Assembly: GCA_948439925.1 (NCBI GenBank)
Contig: CAOJNR010000029.1
Coordinates: 1-10,076 of the forward strand
Direction: 5' to 3'
From: an uncultured Clostridia bacterium
GTDB taxonomy: Bacteria > Bacillota > Clostridia > Christensenellales > UBA1242
DNA length: 10,076 nucleotides
The number at the start of each line of letters is the position of its first letter. The first letter of the stretch is position 1. This document shows positions 5,505 to 10,076 of this stretch, piece after piece. A model generated the notes under the pieces. That model did no database searches. It saw only the letters and a program-made list of their open reading frames with translations, and was not told the origin of the DNA. The position numbers and the translations under genes are program-made.

Positions 5505-8500
5505 TTACTCAAAATCCCCAAAATCATCAAAGATATCAAGATTTGAAAGATCATTCTTTGTTGACTCTTCAAAGACTTCGGCAAGTTCGTCTTTCTCTTC
5601 TTTTTGGTCATCCTTATCACCAGCAAGCATATCGTCAAAGTCAAGAATTTCTTTAAGTTCATTTTCAGTGTCATTTGCCATTGTGACTTGGTCTTGCTCG
5701 TCTTGGCTGAGTTCTGAAAGTGAAATTTCTTTATTGCCCTCAGTGAGAATCTTGATGTCAAGTCCAAGAGCTTGAAGTTCTTTAACGAGAACTTTGAATG
5801 ATTCAGGCATTCCAGGCTCAGCGATTGGCAAGCCTTTGATGATTGATTCATAAGTTTTAAGTCTTCCGTTAAGGTCGTCTGACTTAACAGTGAGCATTTC
5901 TTGCAAGATGTGAGATGCGCCGTAAGCTTCAAGCGCCCACACTTCCATTTCACCGAATCTTTGACCACCGAAGAGTGATTTACCACCGAGTGGTTGTTGG
6001 GTGATAAGTGCATAAGGTCCGATTGAACGAGCATGGATTTTTGAGTCAACCATGTGTTCAAGTTTGAGCATATATTTCATACCGATTGTTGTGAGGTTAT
6101 CAAATGGCTCACCTGTTCTTCCATCATAGAGTTGAACTTTTCCGTCTGGTCTGAAATTGTTTTCAACAAGAAGTTCTCTAACTTCTTCGGCTGTTGCGCC
6201 GTCGAAAGCAGGAGTTGCAACCTTCCAGCCAAGAGCGTTAGCAACAAGGCCGAGGTGAACTTCCAAAACCTGTCCGATATTAAGACGAGATGGAATACCA
6301 AGAGGGCTGAGCACGATGTCAAGTGGCTTTCCGTTTGCCATGAAAGGCATATCTGCTTCTGGCAATACGATTGAAACAACACCCTTGTTTCCGTGACGTC
6401 CAGCCATTTTATCGCCGACTGAAATCTTACGTTTTTGAGCTACTGTAACTCTAACCATCATAGTAACGCCTGGTTCGAGGTCGTCTTTGTTCTTCTTTGA
6501 GAAGACTTGAACATCGACAACCACACCGCCCTTACCATGTTGAACGCGGAGAGATGTATCTCTAACTTCTCTTGCCTTATCGCCAAAGATAGCACGGAGC
6601 AGTCTTTCCTCAGGGGTAAGTTCGGTTTCGCCCTTAGGTGTAACCTTACCAACGAGGATATCATTTGGATGAACCTCAGCACCAATTCTGATGATACCGT
6701 TTTCATCGAGGTCTTTGAGTGCGTCTTCACCAAGGTTTGGAATATCACGAGTGATTTGCTCGTCACCAAGTTTGGTTGTTCTGCACTTAATTTCTTGATC
6801 ATAAAGAGTGATAGATGTGTAAACGTCTTCCTTAACAAGTCTTTCATTGATGAGGATAGCGTCTTCATAGTTTTGTCCTTCCCAGTTCATATAACCGATA
6901 AGAACGTTCTTACCAACGGCAAGTTCGCCGTTATCTGTTGAGTAACCATCAGTGATGACGTCACCCTTCTTAACTTTTTCGCCTTTCTTAACGCATGGGC
7001 GTTCATTGAAGCACACGTCATCGTTTGCTTTTGCAAATTTTGTAAGCGAATAGATATCTTCTTGTCCGTTTTCAGCGAGAATTCTGATTTCGTCAGAAGA
7101 AACATATTTAACAACACCGTCATTTTTTGCAACGTGAACGCAACCACTGTCTTTTGCAACTTTTGCTTCCATACCAGTTCCAACGATTGGAGCTTCTGGA
7201 CGAAGAAGTGGCACTGCCTGACGTTGCATGTTGGCAGCCATGAGGGCACGGTTTGTTTCGTCACCATTTACGAATGGGATAAGGCTTGTTGCGACTGAGA
7301 TGACCTGTCTTGGAGAAACGTCCATATAGTCAACTTGGCTTGCTGGAACTTCAATGATACTTGCGCCATGTCTGCACACGATACGCTTATTGATGAAATG
7401 ACCTTCGCTGTCGAGTGGCTCTGTTGCTTGTGCGATGAATGAGTCATTTTCAACGTCAGCCATTTTGTATTCAACATTCTTTGTCACAACACCCTTTTCT
7501 TTATCAACAACTCTGTAAGGAGTTTCAAGGAAACCATAGTCATTAACCTTAACAAAACCAGCAAGTGTGTTGATAAGACCGATTGATTGACCTTCTGGTG
7601 TTTCGATTGGGCAGATTCTGCCATAGTGTGTGAAGTGAATATCACGGATTTCAGGATCTGCACGCTCTTTTTTGATACCGCCAGGTCCAACCGCAGAGAT
7701 ACGGCGTTTTTGAGTGATTCCAGAAAGTGGGTTTTTCTGGTCCATGATTTGTGAAAGTTGTGATTGGCTGAAAAAGTCACGAAGCGCTTTATTTACAGCC
7801 TTAGGATTCATGATTTGAGAAGGAGTTACTTCAACAAATTCACGACCTTGAAGTGTTTCTTTAATGTTGCCAGAGAGTTTCATAACGCCCTTGCGGAAAT
7901 CAGCGCATGCAAGTTCGCCAACAGTGGCAACGCGTTTGTTTGAAAGGTGTTCAATCTTATCAAGAGTTCCAACGCCTTCAAGCACATCAAGATAGCAACT
8001 GATTGTTGCGAGAATATCGTCCATTGTGAGAGTTGTGATAACAAGTTCTTTTGCGCTTGCCTTGATAGCTTCAATTCTCTTTTCTTTTGTTTTGTTGTCT
8101 TTAAGGATTTGAGAAATAACTGGATAGTAAACATCTTCGTTCACGCCAAGCTCTTCTTGGTTGCATGGGAAGATATCAGAAAGAGTTACGCGGTTATTGC
8201 CTCTCATAAGATGCTTTTTGTCAGCAAGTTGAACCCAAACTTCGTTGATACCAGCGTTTTGAACAGCTCTTGCGCTTTCTTTTGTGAAAACTTCACCTGC
8301 TTTAACGATAACTTCATCGCCATCAACAAGGTTTTCAGCTGAAACAAGACCTGGGAGTCTTTCTTTAAGTTCAAGTTTCTTATTGATTTTGTATCTTCCA
8401 ACTCTTGAAAGGTTATAGTATGCGTCAGTGAAGAAAGAAGCGTTAAGGAATGCTCTTGTTGTTTCAGCAGAAGCAACATCGGCTGGGCGAGTTTTTCTTG

Positions 8501-9206
8501 AAAATTCAAGAAGTGCGTCCTCTTGTGTGATTTGAGTTTCTTTGTCAACCACATTCTTTACATAGCGGTTATTACCAAAGCATTTGAGGATTTCTTCATT
8601 TGTGAAACCAAAACATTTAAGGAAAACGCCAAGTGAAATCTTACTTTTTCTTTCAAGCACGATTTTGAGGTTTTCATTTGCACCCTGTTCGATTTCAATC
8701 CAGTTTCCGTGCACTGGAATAATTTGAGCTCTAAGAGTTGCATTATTGTCTTTGTCACGAAGAAGATAAACACTTGGTGCACGAACGATTTGGTTGATGA
8801 CAACTCTCTCGATACCATTGATAATGAAAGAGCCTTGCTCAGTCATCATTGGCACATCACCAAGGAAAACTTCTTGTTCAACAGCTTGACCAGTTTCTTC
8901 AACAACAAAGCGTGCTTTCACTTTGAGTGGAGAAGAATAAGTTGCTCCACGACGTTTGCACTCTTTGATTGAATACTTTGGTTCTGAGAAAGGCAAAATT
9001 TCAGTGATATAGAGCTTTGCCTTGTAACTGAAATCAGAAAGTGGGAAAAATTCATCAAGAACAGTCTTGATTCCACTTTCCAAGAAGTTTTTGTAAGAAG
9101 TCTTTTGGATTTCCAAAAGTTGTGGCATATTAACCAAATCTTCACATCTTCCGAAAGAATATCTTTCAGCTTTGCCATTTTTGATTTTTCGAACATTAAC
9201 AGTCAT
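5505..9206 (-). CDS. rpoB: DNA-directed RNA polymerase subunit beta
   Basis: Complete, 1233 residues, beginning MTVNVRKIKNGKAERYSFGR; the length matches clostridial RpoB. An ATG six bases upstream (9210-9212) directly abuts the AAGGAG site, so the ATG at 9204-9206, six bases from AAGGAG, is preferred. Numbered from it: rifamycin region FFSQSQLSQIMDQKNPLS... (478-504), T-H-Y-G-R-I-C-P-I-E-T-P-E-G (526-539), N-Y-E-D-A-I-L-I with Glu781/Asp782, G-D-K-M-A-G-R-H-G-N-K-G with Lys933 and Lys941 near the active site, and H-A-R-S-I-G-P-Y-A-L-I-T-Q-Q-P-L-G-G-K at 1058-1076. Residues after about 1178 form an Asp/Glu-rich tail ending I-F-D-D-F-G-D-F-E. Beta binds template and nascent RNA and forms one wall of the cleft. 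Several drug-contact residues differ from E. coli and B. subtilis (see findings). It has its own promoter at 9341-9369 and is probably cotranscribed with rpoC. Confidence 0.98.
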   Translation of the reverse strand: MTVNVRKIKNGKAERYSFGRCEDLVNMPQLLEIQKTSYKNFLESGIKTVLDEFFPLSDFSYKAKLYITEILPFSEPKYSIKECKRRGATYSSPLKVKARFVVEETGQAVEQEVFLGDVPMMTEQGSFIINGIERVVINQIVRAPSVYLLRDKDNNATLRAQIIPVHGNWIEIEQGANENLKIVLERKSKISLGVFLKCFGFTNEEILKCFGNNRYVKNVVDKETQITQEDALLEFSRKTRPADVASAETTRAFLNASFFTDAYYNLSRVGRYKINKKLELKERLPGLVSAENLVDGDEVIVKAGEVFTKESARAVQNAGINEVWVQLADKKHLMRGNNRVTLSDIFPCNQEELGVNEDVYYPVISQILKDNKTKEKRIEAIKASAKELVITTLTMDDILATISCYLDVLEGVGTLDKIEHLSNKRVATVGELACADFRKGVMKLSGNIKETLQGREFVEVTPSQIMNPKAVNKALRDFFSQSQLSQIMDQKNPLSGITQKRRISAVGPGGIKKERADPEIRDIHFTHYGRICPIETPEGQSIGLINTLAGFVKVNDYGFLETPYRVVDKEKGVVTKNVEYKMADVENDSFIAQATEPLDSEGHFINKRIVCRHGASIIEVPASQVDYMDVSPRQVISVATSLIPFVNGDETNRALMAANMQRQAVPLLRPEAPIVGTGMEAKVAKDSGCVHVAKNDGVVKYVSSDEIRILAENGQEDIYSLTKFAKANDDVCFNERPCVKKGEKVKKGDVITDGYSTDNGELAVGKNVLIGYMNWEGQNYEDAILINERLVKEDVYTSITLYDQEIKCRTTKLGDEQITRDIPNLGEDALKDLDENGIIRIGAEVHPNDILVGKVTPKGETELTPEERLLRAIFGDKAREVRDTSLRVQHGKGGVVVDVQVFSKKNKDDLEPGVTMMVRVTVAQKRKISVGDKMAGRHGNKGVVSIVLPEADMPFMANGKPLDIVLSPLGIPSRLNIGQVLEVHLGLVANALGWKVATPAFDGATAEEVRELLVENNFRPDGKVQLYDGRTGEPFDNLTTIGMKYMLKLEHMVDSKIHARSIGPYALITQQPLGGKSLFGGQRFGEMEVWALEAYGASHILQEMLTVKSDDLNGRLKTYESIIKGLPIAEPGMPESFKVLVKELQALGLDIKILTEGNKEISLSELSQDEQDQVTMANDTENELKEILDFDDMLAGDKDDQKEEKDELAEVFEESTKNDLSNLDIFDDFGDFE

Positions 9207-9212
9207 GTGCAT

Positions 9213-9218
9213 CTCCTT
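9213..9218 (-). promoter_or_regulatory. rpoB ribosome binding site that decides the start
   Basis: AAGGAG on the minus strand. It touches the first in-frame ATG (9210-9212) with no spacer but is six bases from the second ATG (9204-9206), which is therefore the likely start; RpoB is then MTVNV rather than MHMTVNV. Confidence 0.85.
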
Positions 9219-9241
9219 AAACCTTAGCGCTTATGTCAGAC

Positions 9242-9281
9242 AAAAAAAGGACTTTGTGTCAAGAAAATTGGCACAAAATCC
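9242..9281 (-). terminator. Candidate leader terminator (attenuator) upstream of rpoB
   Basis: On the minus strand GGATTTTGTG (9272-9281) pairs with CACAAAGTCC (9249-9258) over ten pairs, one of them G-U, across a 13-base loop. Seven T residues (9242-9248) follow immediately. Upstream G residues (9282-9284) could extend the stem by G-U pairs with the T tract. It lies between the predicted rpoB start site (about 9334) and the rpoB start codon, with no gene before it, so its natural reading is a transcription attenuator. A 9-base leader segment GGGAAAGAA (9307-9315) could pair with CCTTTTTTT (9242-9250) as an antiterminator, but such U-rich pairing arises easily by chance. Confidence 0.7.
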
Positions 9282-9322
9282 CCCTATATTTAGTTAAAAA
9301 ACAAAATTCTTTCCCACAATGC

Positions 9323-9348
9323 GCTATAATAGTTACCGATATTATAGC
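9323..9348. promoter_or_regulatory. Perfect 9-bp inverted repeat over the rpoB -10 box and start site (operator-like)
   Basis: GCTATAATA (9323-9331) and TATTATAGC (9340-9348) are perfect inverted copies separated by eight bases. The right arm contains the -10 hexamer, and the predicted start site (about 9334) lies in the gap, so RNA would contain only one arm and a DNA-level role is more likely than a hairpin. The left arm also creates a TATAAT on the plus strand, but no -35 box matches it. Confidence 0.5.
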
Positions 9349-9369
9349 ATTTCCCCCAATATTTGTCAA
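9341..9369 (-). promoter_or_regulatory. rpoBC promoter
   Basis: On the minus strand a perfect -35 TTGACA (9364-9369), a 17-base spacer and a perfect -10 TATAAT (9341-9346), with the extended -10 TGC just before it. A/T tracts upstream (about 9370-9425) resemble an UP element. Predicted start near 9334 gives a leader of about 128 bases. This is as strong a housekeeping promoter as the consensus allows, fitting an essential polymerase operon. Confidence 0.93.
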
Positions 9370-9511
9370 CACTTTTTCAAAAATAATTTCCAAAATTTAA
9401 GATTTTAATCATTTTTTTATAACTTTATTCACCAATTTTTCAACTTGATTTATCTTTTTTTGTTGAAAATTGTCGATAAGTGAATTTTGCCCTTTTTTCT
9501 TTTTTGAATTC

Positions 9512-9557
9512 AAAAAAAATGCCTATTCTGAGATTACTCCCAGAATAAACATTTTTT
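9512..9557 (-). terminator. Rho-independent terminator of the gene at 9589-10076
   Basis: On the minus strand ATGTTTATTCTGGGA (9538-9552) pairs with TCTCAGAATAGGCAT (9519-9533) across a GTAA loop: fifteen pairs with three G-U. It is followed by a T8 tract (9512-9519, its first base shared with the stem). It lies 36 bases past the stop of the upstream gene. The plus strand also shows T residues after the stem (9552-9557), so it may work in both directions. It separates that gene from the rpoB promoter. Confidence 0.9.
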
Positions 9558-9588
9558 ATCTTTGACAATATGAAATAGCCACAAAAAT

Positions 9589-10076
9589 TTATTTGTGTTT
9601 CCAGAAAAGATTGGTTTCAAAGAATAGATAAATTCCTTTGCCCTCTGGCATTTGATTTCTATCCAAAATGCTGTCAAGATTGAAAATTGTCATCTCCAAG
9701 CTTTCATCTATATTTACGCTCGAATTATGCCAAACAACATTTTGGTTATCGCATTCAATATACTTGCCAACAAACTCGTCACCGAGTTGCCTAATAACTG
9801 CCAAAGTTTTGCCATTTGCATCTTTTCCATTTGCGACTGCAACGAAGTCACCCTTTTCATATAACACAAAGCGCTTATCCAAAAACTCAATGCTATCTTT
9901 TATTTCTTTCTTAGTTTCAGTTTTCTTATCTTCACCTGTTCCAGTTTCAACAGTGTATGTATAAGTCAACTTTTCACTTTCAATGAAATAAGTTTTGCCT
10001 GAATCTTTTATATCAGAAGAATAAATGGTAACACCTTTTTGTTCATATGTATCAGGTGTCAAATTCCCCCCCCCGA
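9589..10076 (-). CDS. Unidentified protein, C-terminal part (partial at the window edge)
   Basis: Frame open from the window edge to TAA at 9589, about 162 codons. The edge codons are GGG GGG GGG AAT, then N-terminal visible sequence L-T-P-D-T-Y-E-Q-K-G-V-T-I-Y. A TTG at 10060-10062 could be a start but has no proper ribosome binding site spacing (only the G run precedes it), so a longer gene is likely. The visible part is polar and probably beta-rich: K-T-Y-F-I-E-S-E-K-L-T-Y-T-Y-T-V near residue 25, a Lys/Glu/Thr-rich stretch (T-G-E-D-K-K-T-E-T-K-K-E) at about 42-53, then alternating hydrophobic strands and the end L-F-F-E-T-N-L-F-W-K-H-K. No membrane segment is seen. Such composition is common in exported or lipoprotein-type proteins of Bacillota, but the N terminus that would show a signal is missing. 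I do not recognise the family. Confidence 0.7.
   Translation of the reverse strand, partial: GGGNLTPDTYEQKGVTIYSSDIKDSGKTYFIESEKLTYTYTVETGTGEDKKTETKKEIKDSIEFLDKRFVLYEKGDFVAVANGKDANGKTLAVIRQLGDEFVGKYIECDNQNVVWHNSSVNIDESLEMTIFNLDSILDRNQMPEGKGIYLFFETNLFWKHK

Noticed and set aside
5447..6061. A 204-residue minus-strand open frame overlapping the end of rpoB.
   Set aside because: It is an out-of-frame shadow of rpoB, with low-complexity Ser/Lys/Leu composition. Only its last 18 codons lie outside rpoB and are noted separately.
9437..9469. Inverted repeat TTTTCAAC / GTTGAAAA between the terminator and the rpoB promoter.
   Set aside because: Eight A/T-rich pairs across a 17-base loop without a U tract or relation to a gene end; expected by chance in such AT-rich DNA.
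1..10076. tRNA, rRNA, CRISPR arrays, insertion sequences, toxin-antitoxin or phage-defence genes.
   Set aside because: I looked on both strands and saw no cloverleaf, regularly spaced direct repeats, transposase motifs or recognisable defence domains.

Overview
The window carries a low-GC bacterial locus built around the two large RNA polymerase genes. Both lie on the minus strand in the order rpoB then rpoC, and they are flanked by small accessory or unidentified genes. AT-rich spacers, strong sigma-70/SigA-type promoters, AAGGAG-type ribosome binding sites, a 1233-residue RpoB and an RpoC without large insertions suggest Bacillota (Clostridia-like, probably uncultured); this is inference. 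Tryptophan is read as TGG, and TGA ends the radical SAM gene, so the standard code applies and a TGA-Trp mollicute is unlikely.

Layout. 1-145 (minus): first 48 codons of a HAD-type hydrolase. 225-1041 (minus): a radical SAM enzyme of the SplB/COG1533 family, split in two by a frameshift in an A8 run. 1042-1188: a compact divergent promoter region. 1189-1659 (plus): an unidentified 156-residue protein behind a near-ideal promoter. 1711-1742: a bidirectional terminator between the convergent plus gene and rpoC. 1755-5242 (minus): rpoC, interrupted near 3681-3686 by loss of a short conserved segment together with a frame change. 5243-5504: a long rpoB-rpoC spacer with repeats and hairpins. 5505-9206 (minus): intact rpoB. 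9207-9370: the rpoB leader and promoter, with a candidate attenuator and an inverted repeat over the -10 box. 9512-9557: terminator of the preceding gene. 9589-10076 (minus): 3' part of an unidentified gene running off the window through a G9 tract.

How it works together. rpoB and rpoC encode the beta and beta-prime subunits, which form the catalytic centre of RNA polymerase. The sequence suggests one transcription unit that starts at a consensus promoter near 9341-9369, passes a leader terminator and ends at 1711-1742. It is not joined directly to rplJ/rplL. No unrecognised multi-gene system is evident.

The points most worth a second look are in the polymerase and its control. RpoB has unusual residues in the rifamycin pocket and the streptolydigin region. 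RpoC has a divergent F-loop. The leader carries a probable attenuator. The radical SAM gene looks leaderless. The two broken frames could be real lesions, but an essential gene with a missing conserved segment points first to sequencing or assembly error.
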